A DNA stretch of 64,000 nucleotides. Source: Nitrobacter sp047149785 (GTDB lineage: Bacteria > Pseudomonadota > Alphaproteobacteria > Rhizobiales > Xanthobacteraceae). The stretch lies in the NCBI RefSeq assembly GCF_047149785.1, contig NZ_BAAGBE010000001.1, positions 868,001 through 932,000 on the forward strand, given 5' to 3'. The notes under the pieces are model-generated. The model worked only from the letters and a program-made list of their open reading frames with translations. It did not search any database and was not told where the DNA came from. This document shows, piece after piece, positions 1-9,301 of the stretch. How positions within the stretch are numbered: position 1 is the first letter of the stretch; each line of letters starts with the position of its first letter. The position numbers and the translations under genes were made by a program.

Positions 1-816
1 GAGACGGAACAGGAATCCGCCGTAGATGCTGGCGCGCAGCGTCGGCAGCCGCAGCAGCGTCAAATCGAGCACAGGCGATTCGGTGCGCCGGGCGTGCATC
101 ACATAAAGCGTCATCGAGATCGATCCGACGCCGATCAGTGCGATCACCACCGTCCATGGCAGCAGGTTGAGGCCGGCGACGGACAGGCCGAAGGCGATGC
201 CGCCGAGCCCGACGCCGGCCAGCAACATGCCGTAGAGGTCGAAGCGTTCCGGATTCTCGCTGCGGATCGGATCGATGAAGCGCTGCGCCATGACGATGCC
301 AATGAGGCCGACCGGAATGTTGATCAGGAAGATCCAGTGCCAGGAGAAATAGGTGGTGATGAAGCCGCCGAGCGGCGGGCCGACCACCGGCCCGACCAGT
401 GCGGGCACCGTCACCCACGCCATCGCATTGACGAGCGCGCTCTTGTCTATCGAGCGCAAGAGTACGAGGCGGCCGACCGGCGTCATCATCGCGCCGCCCA
501 ACCCTTGCAGGGTTCGTGCGATCACGAAATGCATCACCGATGACGACAGCGCGCAGCCGATCGAGCCGATCATGAACACGGCGATCGCCAGGCTGAAGAC
601 GTTGCGCGCGCCGAAGCGGTCCGCGGTCCAGCCGCTCGCTGGAATGAATATCGCGAGCGACAACAGATAGGACGTGATCGCGAGCTTCAGCGTCAACGGG
701 CTGGTGCCGATGTCGGCGGCGATCGCGGGGAGCGAGGTCGCAATCACCGTCGAATCCATGTTTTCCATGAACAGCGCGGTGGCGACGATCAGCAGGATCA
801 GGCGTTCCTTGGTCAT
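1..816 (-). CDS. DHA2-type MFS drug exporter, 3' end cut by window
   Basis: Reading leftwards from an ATG at 816 the frame is open to base 1 (272 codons seen), so the C-terminus lies outside the window. The product opens with a hydrophobic helix followed by the ENMDSTVIATSLPAI helix that typifies DHA2 (EmrB/QacA) 14-helix drug:proton antiporters. The loop GWTADRFGARNVF matches the MFS motif A (G-x-x-x-D-R-x-G-R) and ARTLQGLGGAMMTPVGR is the family's helix-4 segment. PVVGPPLGGF is the antiporter motif C. I infer an inner-membrane exporter of unknown substrate. In-frame ATGs upstream of 816 run into a stop, which fixes the start. Confidence 0.88.
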   Translation of the reverse strand, partial: MTKERLILLIVATALFMENMDSTVIATSLPAIAADIGTSPLTLKLAITSYLLSLAIFIPASGWTADRFGARNVFSLAIAVFMIGSIGCALSSSVMHFVIARTLQGLGGAMMTPVGRLVLLRSIDKSALVNAMAWVTVPALVGPVVGPPLGGFITTYFSWHWIFLINIPVGLIGIVMAQRFIDPIRSENPERFDLYGMLLAGVGLGGIAFGLSVAGLNLLPWTVVIALIGVGSISMTLYVMHARRTESPVLDLTLLRLPTLRASIYGGFLFRL

Positions 817-931
817 GCGGGGTACATGTGAGCAAGCGGAGGGAGGCGGCTGTAGCATCGATCGGGACCAGCGCCTATTGCGCAGCGGGCAGGTATTCCT
901 AAATCCTTGGTGAGTTTTGGGAGGCCGAACC

Positions 932-1180
932 ATGATCTACGTGCTTGCCGCCTTGCTGCCGCCGATCGGGCTGTTGTTCAACGGTCAGCCGTTCTCGGCC
1001 ATCCTGAACGTGGTCCTGATCGTGTTTTGCGCGATTTTTGGGCTGGTTTTCCATATCCTGCTCCTGGTGCCGTCCGCCCACGCGCTGATTGCGGTCCACA
1101 TGAAGCGGGAGGATCGCCGGCACCGCGAGGTGGTCGATGCGATCCGGGAACATGGGCCGCCGCCCGGCTTTCCGCGCTGA
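932..1180 (+). CDS. YqaE/Pmp3-family small membrane protein
   Basis: 82-residue protein with two hydrophobic segments (about residues 3-20 and 25-50) separated by a short polar turn. LPPIGLLF followed by a second helix is the pattern of Pmp3/YqaE (UPF0057) membrane-potential-modulating peptides. It has a charged C-terminal tail (KREDRRHREVVD) longer than the ~52-residue core of the family. GGAG at 920-923 sits 8 bases before the ATG and argues against the TTG at 917. It stands alone before guaB. The physiological role is only known for distant relatives (membrane potential, salt stress). Confidence 0.65.
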   Translation: MIYVLAALLPPIGLLFNGQPFSAILNVVLIVFCAIFGLVFHILLLVPSAHALIAVHMKREDRRHREVVDAIREHGPPPGFPR

Positions 1181-1361
1181 ACGTCAAGGGAAAACCCTCT
1201 GCATGGCTGTCAAATGCTTTGATTCCAAGGGCTGCCGTGCTATCGACCACCGCCAACCCAGTTGATGGAACCCGATTCAACGGCGACGCCAAGGTGTCGC
1301 TGGCCGGTCAATTCCATCCTGATAGGTTTCGCGGCGACCATGCCGCTCAATGGAGTTGGCG

Positions 1362-2858
1362 ATGGCGCGTGCAAACGGATTTCGGGAACTCAAGGAAGCC
1401 TATACCTTCGATGACGTGCTGCTGAAGCCCGGCGCGTCCGATATCCTGCCTTCCGAGGCCGATATCCGCTCCCGCGTGACCCGCGACATTCCGCTCAACA
1501 TCCCGATCATGGCCTCGGCCATGGATACCGTCACCGAGGCGCGCATGGCGATCGCCATGGCGAAGGCCGGCGGCCTTGGCGTCATCCACCGCAACTTCGA
1601 TGCGGAGGGCCAGGCCGCGCAGGTGCGGCAGGTGAAGAAGTTCGAGTCCGGCATGGTGGTCAATCCGCTGACCATCGGTCCCGATGCGATGCTGTCCGAC
1701 GCGCTGGCGCTGATGAACGATCATGGTTTCTCCGGCATTCCGGTGGTGAGCGGCGGCAGCGCGACCGCGCCGGGCAAGCTCGTCGGCATCCTGACCAATC
1801 GCGACGTCCGCTTCGCCACCGACCCGCGGCAGAAAATTTCCGAACTGATGACGCATGAAAATCTCGTGACGGTGCGCGAGGGGGTCAGCCAGGAAGAAGC
1901 CAAGCGGGTGCTGCACAAACACCGCATCGAGAAACTGCTGGTCGTCGACGACCATTATCGCTGCGTCGGCCTCATCACCGTCAAGGACATGGAAAAGGCG
2001 GTGGCGCATCCGCTGGCCTGCAAGGATGCGCAGGGGCGGCTGCGCGTCGCGGCGGCGACCACGGTCGGCGAAGGCGGTTTTGAACGGACCGAGCGCCTGA
2101 TCGACGCCGGCGTCGACCTGATCGTGGTGGATACCGCCCACGGCCATTCCAGCCGCGTGCTCGAAGCGGTCAACCGCATCAAGCGGCTGTCGAACGCGGT
2201 GCAGGTGATCGCCGGCAACATCGCCACCACGGAAGGCGCGCAGGCGCTGATCGATTCCGGCGCCGACGCCATCAAGGTCGGCATCGGCCCGGGCTCGATC
2301 TGCACCACGCGTATCGTGGCCGGCGTCGGGGTGCCGCAGCTCACCGCCATCATGGATGCGGTCGATGCGGCGAGGAAGGCCGACGTGCCTGTCATCGCCG
2401 ACGGCGGCATCAAGTATTCCGGCGATCTCGCCAAGGCGCTCGCCGCCGGCGCGGATATCGTCATGGTCGGCTCGCTGCTTGCGGGCACCGACGAAACGCC
2501 GGGCGAGGTGTATCTGTGGCAGGGCCGCTCCTATAAGGCTTATCGCGGCATGGGGTCGGTCGGTGCGATGTCGCGCGGCTCCGCCGATCGCTATTTCCAG
2601 CAAGACATCAAGGATACGCTGAAACTCGTTCCCGAGGGGATCGAGGGGCAGGTGCCTTACAAGGGGCCGGTCGGCAACGTCATGCACCAGCTCGCCGGCG
2701 GCTTGCGCGCGGCCATGGGCTATGTCGGCGCGCGCAACATCACCGAATTTCACGACAAGGCGCGTTTCGTCCGCATCACCGGCGCGGGCTTGCGCGAAAG
2801 CCATGTCCACGACGTCACCATCACGCGGGAAAGCCCGAACTATCCCGGCGGCGCCTGA
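1362..2858 (+). CDS. guaB: Inosine-5'-monophosphate dehydrogenase
   Basis: Oxidises IMP to XMP with NAD+, the first committed step of guanine nucleotide synthesis in the cytoplasm. The 498-residue product has the family's usual length. A TIM barrel is interrupted by two CBS domains at about residues 95-205 (GKLVGILTNRDVRF and VDDHYRCVGLITVKDMEK). The catalytic loop GPGSICTTRIVAGVG carries the active-site cysteine near residue 314, and GYVGARNI lies near the C-terminus. An ATG at 1350 is possible, but GGAG at 1352-1355 is well placed for the ATG at 1362, which I prefer. guaA, the next enzyme of the pathway, lies 2.8 kb downstream on the same strand. Confidence 0.97.
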   Translation: MARANGFRELKEAYTFDDVLLKPGASDILPSEADIRSRVTRDIPLNIPIMASAMDTVTEARMAIAMAKAGGLGVIHRNFDAEGQAAQVRQVKKFESGMVVNPLTIGPDAMLSDALALMNDHGFSGIPVVSGGSATAPGKLVGILTNRDVRFATDPRQKISELMTHENLVTVREGVSQEEAKRVLHKHRIEKLLVVDDHYRCVGLITVKDMEKAVAHPLACKDAQGRLRVAAATTVGEGGFERTERLIDAGVDLIVVDTAHGHSSRVLEAVNRIKRLSNAVQVIAGNIATTEGAQALIDSGADAIKVGIGPGSICTTRIVAGVGVPQLTAIMDAVDAARKADVPVIADGGIKYSGDLAKALAAGADIVMVGSLLAGTDETPGEVYLWQGRSYKAYRGMGSVGAMSRGSADRYFQQDIKDTLKLVPEGIEGQVPYKGPVGNVMHQLAGGLRAAMGYVGARNITEFHDKARFVRITGAGLRESHVHDVTITRESPNYPGGA

Positions 2859-2991
2859 CGCCGATCGCCCAAATTGAGCCGCACAGCGGCGCGAAAACAC
2901 CTTACTGTGCGTACCGTGCAACCCTGTCTGGGTGGCTGCGTCGTTTTCCTGGAATGACATCACGGTTCCATTCAGCAGAGAATCTGGAAAC

Positions 2992-3612
2992 ATGATCGAT
3001 TGGACGGATGACAGGATAGCAGCGCTGTCGGATTCCGACCTGAAAAACCTGCTTGCCAATGCGGAGCGGAAATCGGTCGATGACCTCGTCTCACGATGCC
3101 AGGCGGAACTCGATAAGCGAGGTACGGTGAGGCCGCGCAAGGCCGCGAAGCCCCGCACCGAATTGAAGGATTTCGAGCATGAAATGTCGGCGCAGCTTGT
3201 CGGCGTCGGCCGGCGGATGGCGGAGAAATACGATCTGTCGGAGGAGACGGCGAAGGCGAAATCGGCGGGCGTGAAGGGTTTTCGTGCGCACAAACTGGTG
3301 GGCAAGGATGGTCAGGCCAAGCTCGGCGGCCATCAACGGGACGGATCGGTTGCTGTTGACCGTTATATTTCCTATCGGCGAGGCAATGATATCGTGACGC
3401 TCGGCGTATGGTTGCCGAAAGATGCGCCGCTCGAGGATCGCGAATTCCATGTGAGTGCGCCTGTCGCTGCCATCGAAGGCGGCCTCTCGTTTGCTGAGGT
3501 GCGGCCCGGTGTCGAAAACGAGTTGCAGTCCGGCAGGGCTATCGCGACCTTCAAGGACCTCGAGAGCGCAGCGGAGGCCTTCGACAAGGCGTTGGCGAAA
3601 ATTGCGGCCTGA
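2992..3612 (+). CDS. Conserved hypothetical protein, 206 aa
   Basis: No catalytic motif is recognised. The N-terminal third is helical and charged (LSDSDLKNLLANAERKSVDD), then a basic stretch (RPRKAAKPR), then a mixed alpha/beta region with several Trp/Tyr residues ending in a helix rich in alanine. No signal peptide or membrane segment is visible. A longer form from 2932 would add 20 residues of unlike composition, so the ATG at 2992 is preferred although its ribosome site is weak. It sits between guaB and the MAPEG gene and has the codon use of its neighbours. Function unknown. Confidence 0.7.
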   Translation: MIDWTDDRIAALSDSDLKNLLANAERKSVDDLVSRCQAELDKRGTVRPRKAAKPRTELKDFEHEMSAQLVGVGRRMAEKYDLSEETAKAKSAGVKGFRAHKLVGKDGQAKLGGHQRDGSVAVDRYISYRRGNDIVTLGVWLPKDAPLEDREFHVSAPVAAIEGGLSFAEVRPGVENELQSGRAIATFKDLESAAEAFDKALAKIAA

Positions 3613-3746
3613 AGATCTCGTCCAAGCGCAGCGAGCTTGATCGGTATTGACTGGAGCGCCATGTCGGAATCTGACGCGCTCGCGCGGGTTGGGCTGGCCG
3701 ACGCATAGGCAGATCACCGCTCAGGTTGGCGGGAACGGGAGAAACG

Positions 3747-4166
3747 ATGTCTGTTCAAGTGGTGCTGCTGCCGGTGTTCGTGCTTATCGGGCTGGCGTTC
3801 GCATTGTTGCTGGGGATGGCGTTCGCGCGCACGAAGTCCTTGAGGTCCGGCGAGACCCGGTTCAAGGACATCGCCCTTCGCGAACCGAACTGGCCGGTTC
3901 GCGCCACCCAGATCGCGAACTGCTTCAGCAACCAGTTCGAAGCGCCGGTGCTGTTTTATGTCCTGATCGCGCTGGCATTGCCGCTGCGTCACGCCGACCT
4001 TGTCATTGTCGTGCTGTCGTGGGTATTTGTCCTCACGCGGTTCGTCCATGCCGGCATCTTTGTGACATCGAACAACGTCCCGCGGCGGGGAATGGCGTGG
4101 TTTGCGGGAGTGGTGGTGCTGATGGCGATGTGGATTTATTTCGCGCTGCGCATCCTGCTCGTGTAA
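3747..4166 (+). CDS. MAPEG family membrane protein
   Basis: 139 residues with four hydrophobic segments, the layout of the MAPEG family (membrane-associated proteins in eicosanoid and glutathione metabolism). The loop REPNWPVRATQIANCFSNQF between helices 1 and 2 is characteristic of the bacterial branch, which contains the conserved E-x-x-x-x-R-A-x-x-N-x-x-E/Q pattern. VLTRFVHAGIF resembles the third-helix R-x-x-H motif. GGGA lies before the ATG at 3747; the alternative TTG at 3726 is less convincing. Bacterial members are mostly uncharacterised; glutathione-linked function is family knowledge, not shown here. Confidence 0.8.
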   Translation: MSVQVVLLPVFVLIGLAFALLLGMAFARTKSLRSGETRFKDIALREPNWPVRATQIANCFSNQFEAPVLFYVLIALALPLRHADLVIVVLSWVFVLTRFVHAGIFVTSNNVPRRGMAWFAGVVVLMAMWIYFALRILLV

Positions 4167-4194
4167 GCGCCGCGTCTCCAATCGAAAGTCAGCC

Positions 4195-5493
4195 ATGACG
4201 CCAGCCGCGCGGCTCTCCGCCGCCATTGAAGTGATCGAGGCTATCGACAGCCAGCGGGTGCCGGCTGCGAAGGCGCTGAAGGAATGGGGCACCGCCCACC
4301 GCTTCGCCGGCTCCGGTGACCGCGCCGCGATCTCGGGGCTGGTCTATGACGTGCTGCGTCGTCAATCCTCCAGCGCCTGGATCATGGATGACGACACGCC
4401 GCGCGCGCGCCTGCTCGGAATGCTGAGGCTGGAGCGGGGGCGGGACATCGATGTGATCGCGGCGCTGTGCGATGGCAGCCGCTTCGCGCCCGAACCGCTC
4501 TCCGGCGCCGAGCGAGCCGCGCTGGCCTCGCGCAGCGTCGCGGATGCGCCCGCTCACATCGCCGGCGACTATCCCGAATGGCTGGACGGCTACCTGGCGG
4601 AGGCGTTCGGCGATGACCGTGCGGCGGAGGCCGCGGCGATGGCGAGCCGAGCGCCGCTCGACCTGCGCGTCAATACGCTGAAGGCCAAACGCGAGAAGGT
4701 GCTGGGCCGGCTGCGTCATCTCGGTGCATCGGCGACGCCATGGTCGCCGCTGGGCTTGAGAATCGCGCTCGGCGCCGATGCCCGCAATCCGGGCATCCAC
4801 GCCGAGGAGGATTTCATCAAGGGCGCCGTCGAGGTCCAGGACGAGGGCTCGCAGCTCGCGGCGCTGCTGTCTGGCGCAAAACCCGGCGAGCAGGTGATCG
4901 ACCTTTGCGCCGGGGCCGGCGGCAAGACCCTGGCGCTGGCGGCCATGATGCAGGGCAGGGGCCGTCTCATTGCGAGCGACCGCGACAAGCGGCAGCTCGC
5001 GCCGATCCACGAACGGTTGTCCCGTGCCGGGGTTCATAACGCGGAGGTCCGCTCTCCAAAGGGGGAGGAGGATCCGCTGTCCGATATCAACGCGTCCGCC
5101 GATCTCGTGCTGATCGATGCGCCCTGCACCGGGACCGGCACCTGGCGGCGCAACCCGGACGCGAAATGGCGGATGCGGCCGGGCGCGCTCGAGGTGCGTT
5201 TGAAAGACCAGGCGGAAGTGCTTGACCGTGCTGCCGCTTTGGTCAAACCGGGCGGCCGCCTCGCCTATATCACCTGTTCGGTGTTGCCGCAGGAAAATGG
5301 CGAGCAAATCCGGAAGTTTATCGGCCGACATCCAGATTTCACGGTAACGCCGCCGTCGCAGACCGCTGGCGTGCTGTGGGACAGGACCGACGACTTTCTC
5401 GCCGCGGTTTACCTCTCGGACGAGGGGCTTTTGATGACGCCGCGCCGGACGGGAACGGATGGGTTTTTTGTGTCGATTCTGGCAAAGCGTTGA
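4195..5493 (+). CDS. rsmB: RsmB/NOP2-family rRNA (cytosine-C5) methyltransferase
   Basis: SAM-dependent methyltransferase expected to make m5C in 16S rRNA. 432 residues: an N-terminal helical RNA-binding region (about 1-150), then the Rossmann domain. Motif I is DLCAGAGGKTLALA, motif IV is DAPCTGTGTWRRNP with the release cysteine, and motif VI is YITCSVLPQENGEQ with the catalytic cysteine near residue 360. The second of the paired cysteines is what separates this family from ordinary DNA methylases. It starts 28 bp after the MAPEG stop and may be cotranscribed with it. Subfamily (RsmB versus RsmF) is the only uncertainty. Confidence 0.9.
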   Translation: MTPAARLSAAIEVIEAIDSQRVPAAKALKEWGTAHRFAGSGDRAAISGLVYDVLRRQSSSAWIMDDDTPRARLLGMLRLERGRDIDVIAALCDGSRFAPEPLSGAERAALASRSVADAPAHIAGDYPEWLDGYLAEAFGDDRAAEAAAMASRAPLDLRVNTLKAKREKVLGRLRHLGASATPWSPLGLRIALGADARNPGIHAEEDFIKGAVEVQDEGSQLAALLSGAKPGEQVIDLCAGAGGKTLALAAMMQGRGRLIASDRDKRQLAPIHERLSRAGVHNAEVRSPKGEEDPLSDINASADLVLIDAPCTGTGTWRRNPDAKWRMRPGALEVRLKDQAEVLDRAAALVKPGGRLAYITCSVLPQENGEQIRKFIGRHPDFTVTPPSQTAGVLWDRTDDFLAAVYLSDEGLLMTPRRTGTDGFFVSILAKR

Positions 5494-5504
5494 CTGAAAG
5501 CTTT

Positions 5505-5593
5505 CGTCATGCCCGGCCGTGTGCCGGGCATCCACGTCTTGCCTTCGGCCTCGCATCAAAAGCGTGGATGGCCGGACAAGCCTGGCCATGACG
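5505..5593. repeat. Palindromic intergenic repeat (REP/BIME-like)
   Basis: The left end reads CGTCATGCCCGGCC and the right end GGCCATGACG, its near reverse complement. Internally, CCGGGCATCCACG pairs with CGTGGATGGCCGG. The whole 89 bp can fold into one long hairpin between the rsmB stop and guaA. Repeats of this form, beginning and ending in CGTCATGCCCGG, are familiar from Bradyrhizobium and Rhodopseudomonas intergenic regions; copy number in this genome cannot be judged from one window. It may double as a transcript-end hairpin after rsmB. Confidence 0.75.
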
Positions 5594-5639
5594 CGTTTTG
5601 GCGGTTGCGACGCCGATGCCGGTCGCGTAATTCCTCGCC

Positions 5640-7262
5640 ATGACAGCCTCCAGCAAAGCCTCCGCGTCAGCATCCAGCCCCTCCGCCGACGCGACCTCGG
5701 CGCACGACAAAATTCTCATCGTCGATTTCGGCAGCCAGGTCACGCAACTGATCGCCCGGCGCGTGCGCGAGGAAGGAGTCTATTCGGAAATCGTCCCGTT
5801 CCAGAAGGCGGAAGCGGCTTTTCTTGAGATGAGGCCGAAGGCGGTGATCCTGTCCGGCGGACCTGCCTCGGTGCTCGACAAGGATGCGCCGGCGGCGCCG
5901 ATGTCGATCCTCAAGGCGGGCGTGCCCGTGCTCGGCATCTGCTACGGCGAGCAGACCATGGCCCAGCAACTCGGCGGCACTGTCGAAGCTGGCCATCACC
6001 GCGAATTCGGCCGCGCCGCCATCGAGGTCACCGATGCTTGTGCGCTGTTCGACGGCGTCTGGGAGAAGGGCGGCAGATACGACGTCTGGATGAGCCATGG
6101 CGACCGCGTCACCAAGCTGCCGGATGGCTTCCGCGCGGTGGCGAGGGCACCCGGCTCGCCAATCGCGGTCATCGCTGACGACGCGCGCAGGTTCTATGCC
6201 ATGCAATTCCACCCCGAGGTGGTGCACACGCCCGATGGCGCGAAACTGATCCGCAATTTCGTCCGCAAGGTCGCAGGGTTGACAGGCGACTGGACGATGC
6301 GCGCGTTTCGCGAGGAGGCGATCGAGAAGATCCGCGCTCAGGTTGGCAAGGGCCGGGTGATCTGCGGTCTGTCCGGCGGTGTCGATTCATCGGTGGCGGC
6401 GATCCTGATCCACGAGGCGATTGGCGACCAGCTCACTTGCGTGTTTGTCGATCACGGCATGCTGCGCAAGGACGAGGGCAGGACGGTGGTGGATCTGTTC
6501 CGCCATCACTACAACATTCCGCTGGTTCACGTTGATGCGTCGAAGCAATTTTTGAGCGAACTCGCCGGCGCCACCGACCCCGAAGCGAAGCGCAAGACCA
6601 TCGGACGTCTGTTCATCGATGTGTTCGAGGCCGAGGCCAAAAAGATCGCAGCCTTGGGAAAAGGATCGGCGGAATTCCTGGCGCAGGGCACGCTCTATCC
6701 CGATGTGATCGAGAGCGTGTCGTTCACCGGCGGTCCGTCGGTGACGATCAAGTCGCACCACAATGTCGGTGGACTTCCGGCCCGCATGAACATGAAGCTG
6801 GTCGAGCCGCTGCGCGAACTCTTCAAGGACGAGGTGCGTGTATTGGGGCGCGAACTCGGGTTGCCGGAGATTTTCGTCGGCCGCCATCCGTTCCCCGGTC
6901 CGGGGCTCGCGATCCGTTGCCCCGGCGAGATCACCCGCGAAAAACTCGACATCCTGCGCGAGGCCGACGCCGTCTACATCGACCAGATTCGCAAGGCTGG
7001 GCTCTACGATGAGATTTGGCAGGCGTTCGCCGTGCTGCTGCCGGTCAAGACGGTCGGCGTGATGGGCGACGGCCGCACCTACGACTATGTGATCGGCCTG
7101 CGCGCGGTGACCTCGACCGATGGCATGACCGCCGACTTCTATCCGTTCGACATGCGCTTCCTCGGCGAAACCGCAACACGCATCATCAACGAGGTGAATG
7201 GCGTCAACCGTGTCGTCTACGACGTGACGTCGAAGCCGCCGGGTACGATCGAGTGGGAGTAG
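5640..7262 (+). CDS. guaA: GMP synthase (glutamine-hydrolysing)
   Basis: Converts XMP to GMP using ATP and glutamine-derived ammonia. 540 residues in the classic order. The class I glutamine amidotransferase domain has nucleophile Cys near residue 101 in GICYGEQTMAQQLGG and HPEVVHT carrying the catalytic His/Glu. The ATP-pyrophosphatase domain has the P-loop SGGVDSSVAAILIHEA near residue 245. The C-terminal dimerisation domain ends in KPPGTIEWE. An Ala/Ser-rich 20-residue N-terminal extension precedes KILIVDFGSQV. The 3' end of guaA is a known integration site for genomic islands in other bacteria, but no integrase is adjacent here. Confidence 0.97.
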   Translation: MTASSKASASASSPSADATSAHDKILIVDFGSQVTQLIARRVREEGVYSEIVPFQKAEAAFLEMRPKAVILSGGPASVLDKDAPAAPMSILKAGVPVLGICYGEQTMAQQLGGTVEAGHHREFGRAAIEVTDACALFDGVWEKGGRYDVWMSHGDRVTKLPDGFRAVARAPGSPIAVIADDARRFYAMQFHPEVVHTPDGAKLIRNFVRKVAGLTGDWTMRAFREEAIEKIRAQVGKGRVICGLSGGVDSSVAAILIHEAIGDQLTCVFVDHGMLRKDEGRTVVDLFRHHYNIPLVHVDASKQFLSELAGATDPEAKRKTIGRLFIDVFEAEAKKIAALGKGSAEFLAQGTLYPDVIESVSFTGGPSVTIKSHHNVGGLPARMNMKLVEPLRELFKDEVRVLGRELGLPEIFVGRHPFPGPGLAIRCPGEITREKLDILREADAVYIDQIRKAGLYDEIWQAFAVLLPVKTVGVMGDGRTYDYVIGLRAVTSTDGMTADFYPFDMRFLGETATRIINEVNGVNRVVYDVTSKPPGTIEWE

Positions 7263-7539
7263 GGGGGCGTAGTTTTGAGTGCTTCATCGTAGTTTTTGCG
7301 AAAGAGCCGAAGCTTGCAGGATCATTCCATTCACTATTGACCACCTATCACTGTTAGCGATGATTGATCGGCCGACAGATCCCGCAAGGCGGAAAGGCGC
7401 CGAAATAGATCCCTCCCTGGGAAATGGCTGATGAGCCACGCAGAAATATTGCGTCGTAAGAACACGCGCGATCCTGCCGATCGCTGGCGAATTCTTTAAA
7501 CTTATTGTTTTAGCAACTCTGCCTTCACGCTGCCTGCGA

Positions 7540-7632
7540 TTACCTGCCGAACCAGCGTCCACGGCCGTACCAACCGCCGCCGCCAAGGAGCAGAAGGAGG
7601 ACTACAATGATGAGAATGGTGGTGATATCCAT
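7540..7632 (-). CDS. 30-residue single-helix membrane peptide
   Basis: ATG at 7632, TAA at 7540. The product starts with MDITTILIIVVLLLLL, one transmembrane helix, and continues GGGGWYGRGRWFGR, a glycine/aromatic/arginine tail. Tiny peptides of this design (DUF3309-like) recur in Bradyrhizobium-type genomes. A GAGGGTCT stretch lies shortly upstream as a possible ribosome site. It lies convergent to guaA and upstream of the desaturase on the same strand. Function unknown. Confidence 0.55.
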   Translation of the reverse strand: MDITTILIIVVLLLLLGGGGWYGRGRWFGR

Positions 7633-7693
7633 GATATTAGACCCTCGTGGCAGTGCGTTACGCATTTGCTGCGTCAGATGATGCACTCCAACA

Positions 7694-8818
7694 CTAACGT
7701 TCAGTATCGTTGTTTCGTTCCGTCGATATGAAGCGTAAGGCGCTCTGCACCTCGCTCAGTCGCGAGGTTCCCAGGAAATACGGCGATGCAGGCGGCCGGA
7801 CAGACGCCATCTCGCGGAATGAAACAAGCTTTTGCTGGTCCTCATCCCAAAGAACCTTGCGCACACAGCGAAGGCTCTGGAATAGGGTCAGTCGTCCGAC
7901 GGCAGCAAGCTGCGGATGATCCCGCAACACCTGTGGCAGCCGATAATAAGGAATCCGGCTGCACAGATGATGGACGTGGTGGACGCCTATATTAGCGGTA
8001 AACCAGCGCAAGACGATTGGCAGGTCATAGTGCGAGCTGCCGTGCAGTCCGGCTTCGTGAAAATTCCACCTTTCGTCATGAGCCCAAAACGTGTCCTCGA
8101 ACTGGTGCTGGACATAGAACAGCCAGACGCCGATCGAGGCGGCGAGAAGGGTGATCGGCAACTGTACAAGGAGGAATGGACCGACGCCGACCAGCCAGAT
8201 CAGGGTCGCGGCCAGAACCGCGATTGCGACATTTGTCGCCATCGCGCTTATCCAGGGTTGCCAGCCGCTGCGCATCAGTCCCATCGGCAGCCGGTGCTGC
8301 AAGATGAATAGATACGCGGGGCCTATGCCGAACATCACGATCGGATGCCGGTACAAGCGGTACAACAGCCGGCGTCCCTTGGGCAGCGCCAGGAATTCGC
8401 GCGCGGTCAGTGTATCGATGTCGCCGATTCCACGGCGATCGAGATTGCCCGAGCCTGCATGATGCAAGGTGTGGGCGCGCCGCCAGACGTCGTACGGCGT
8501 CAATGTCAGCACGCCGATGATACGCCCAACCCAATCGTTCGTGAGGCGGTGGCGGAAGAACGATCCGTGGCCGCAATCGTGCTGGATCATAAAGAGACGC
8601 ACGAGGAGGCCTGCAGCCGGCACGGCAAGCAGCAGGCCAATCCAATAGCCGGCATCGAGGGCCGCCCATATCAGAACCCACAGGAGGGCAAACGGCGCTG
8701 CCGTGATCACGACCTCGAAGACGCTTCGCGCGGAATCCGGTTCGCGATAGCGGGCGAGAGCCTGTGCCAGCGCCCTGGAATCGGACGTGGTGTGAATATT
8801 GATCGCGTGTTGATCCAT
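7694..8818 (-). CDS. Membrane fatty acid desaturase
   Basis: 374-residue di-iron membrane desaturase. The three histidine boxes are in order: HDCGHGS (about 80), HTLHH (about 116) and HHVHH in GVHHVHHLCSRIPYYRLP near residue 290. Hydrophobic pairs of helices precede box 1 and lie between boxes 2 and 3. This is the acyl-lipid delta-12/omega-3 type architecture, so it is expected to introduce double bonds into membrane phospholipid acyl chains; regiospecificity cannot be read from sequence. ATG at 8818 is preferred over the TTG at 8836. It is followed convergently by nothing obvious and may respond to temperature or stress. Confidence 0.88.
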   Translation of the reverse strand: MDQHAINIHTTSDSRALAQALARYREPDSARSVFEVVITAAPFALLWVLIWAALDAGYWIGLLLAVPAAGLLVRLFMIQHDCGHGSFFRHRLTNDWVGRIIGVLTLTPYDVWRRAHTLHHAGSGNLDRRGIGDIDTLTAREFLALPKGRRLLYRLYRHPIVMFGIGPAYLFILQHRLPMGLMRSGWQPWISAMATNVAIAVLAATLIWLVGVGPFLLVQLPITLLAASIGVWLFYVQHQFEDTFWAHDERWNFHEAGLHGSSHYDLPIVLRWFTANIGVHHVHHLCSRIPYYRLPQVLRDHPQLAAVGRLTLFQSLRCVRKVLWDEDQQKLVSFREMASVRPPASPYFLGTSRLSEVQSALRFISTERNNDTER

Positions 8819-8890
8819 GCGCAGATACCTAACCAAGGTTGACCTATTGGGCCAGACCTTGTCTGTCAGTCACTCCGGGGCCCTCTCAGA

Positions 8891-8998
8891 TCAGAGCCGT
8901 CCCGTGACAAGGAGAACGACGATGCCGATCACTATGATGCTGATGATCCCGACGCCTCCATGACCAAAGCCACAGCACCGCAGGCGCCTGATCGGCAT
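8891..8998 (-). CDS. Possible small membrane peptide
   Basis: A 35-residue frame (start ATG at 8998) ends in a clear hydrophobic helix, GIISIIVIGIVVLLVTGRL, resembling the C-terminal helix of DUF3309-like peptides. The N-terminal half is Cys/Gly/Arg rich and less protein-like. A longer frame from 9121 exists. It could equally be the surviving tail of a broken gene. Low certainty. Confidence 0.3.
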   Translation of the reverse strand: MPIRRLRCCGFGHGGVGIISIIVIGIVVLLVTGRL

Positions 8999-9301
8999 TG
9001 CTGAACTGTCGGCATGGATGCTGAGAATGCCGATCGCCGTTTCGATCAAAGCGCAGCATTCGCCGATGTCGGTTTTAATCGTACCAAAAGGGACGGAGAC
9101 GATCTGGTCAAAATTGCTCATTATGTCCGCACGCGCGAGGAGCGCTCATATTGAGGACGTCACATGGCAGGTCGGGCGTCGATCATACGCGGACCTTCGG
9201 TTCGGCGCCGTCCGTTAAGGGGGCATGTCGACAAATCGTGGTATTGATTGAAGTCTGGATGATCCCGCGCGTCGCTGATCCGACACCGTGGCCGCGGAAA
9301 G

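Noticed and set aside
94..913. Plus-strand frames of 80-150 codons over the first 0.9 kb
   Set aside because: They lie opposite a clear MFS transporter on the minus strand and have no family features; they are shadow frames of GC-rich DNA.
1347..3305. 652-codon minus-strand frame opposite guaB
   Set aside because: It spans guaB and the start of the next gene in antisense; the His/Arg/Asp-rich composition is that of a shadow frame.
4189..5673. 494-codon minus-strand frame opposite rsmB
   Set aside because: Antisense shadow of the methyltransferase gene.
7263..7300. Possible genomic-island attachment site at the 3' end of guaA
   Set aside because: guaA is a known target, but no integrase or direct repeat of the guaA end was found in the window.
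7284..7586. 100-codon minus-strand frame after guaA
   Set aside because: No family resemblance, and it overlaps the better supported 30-residue membrane peptide; treated as non-coding.
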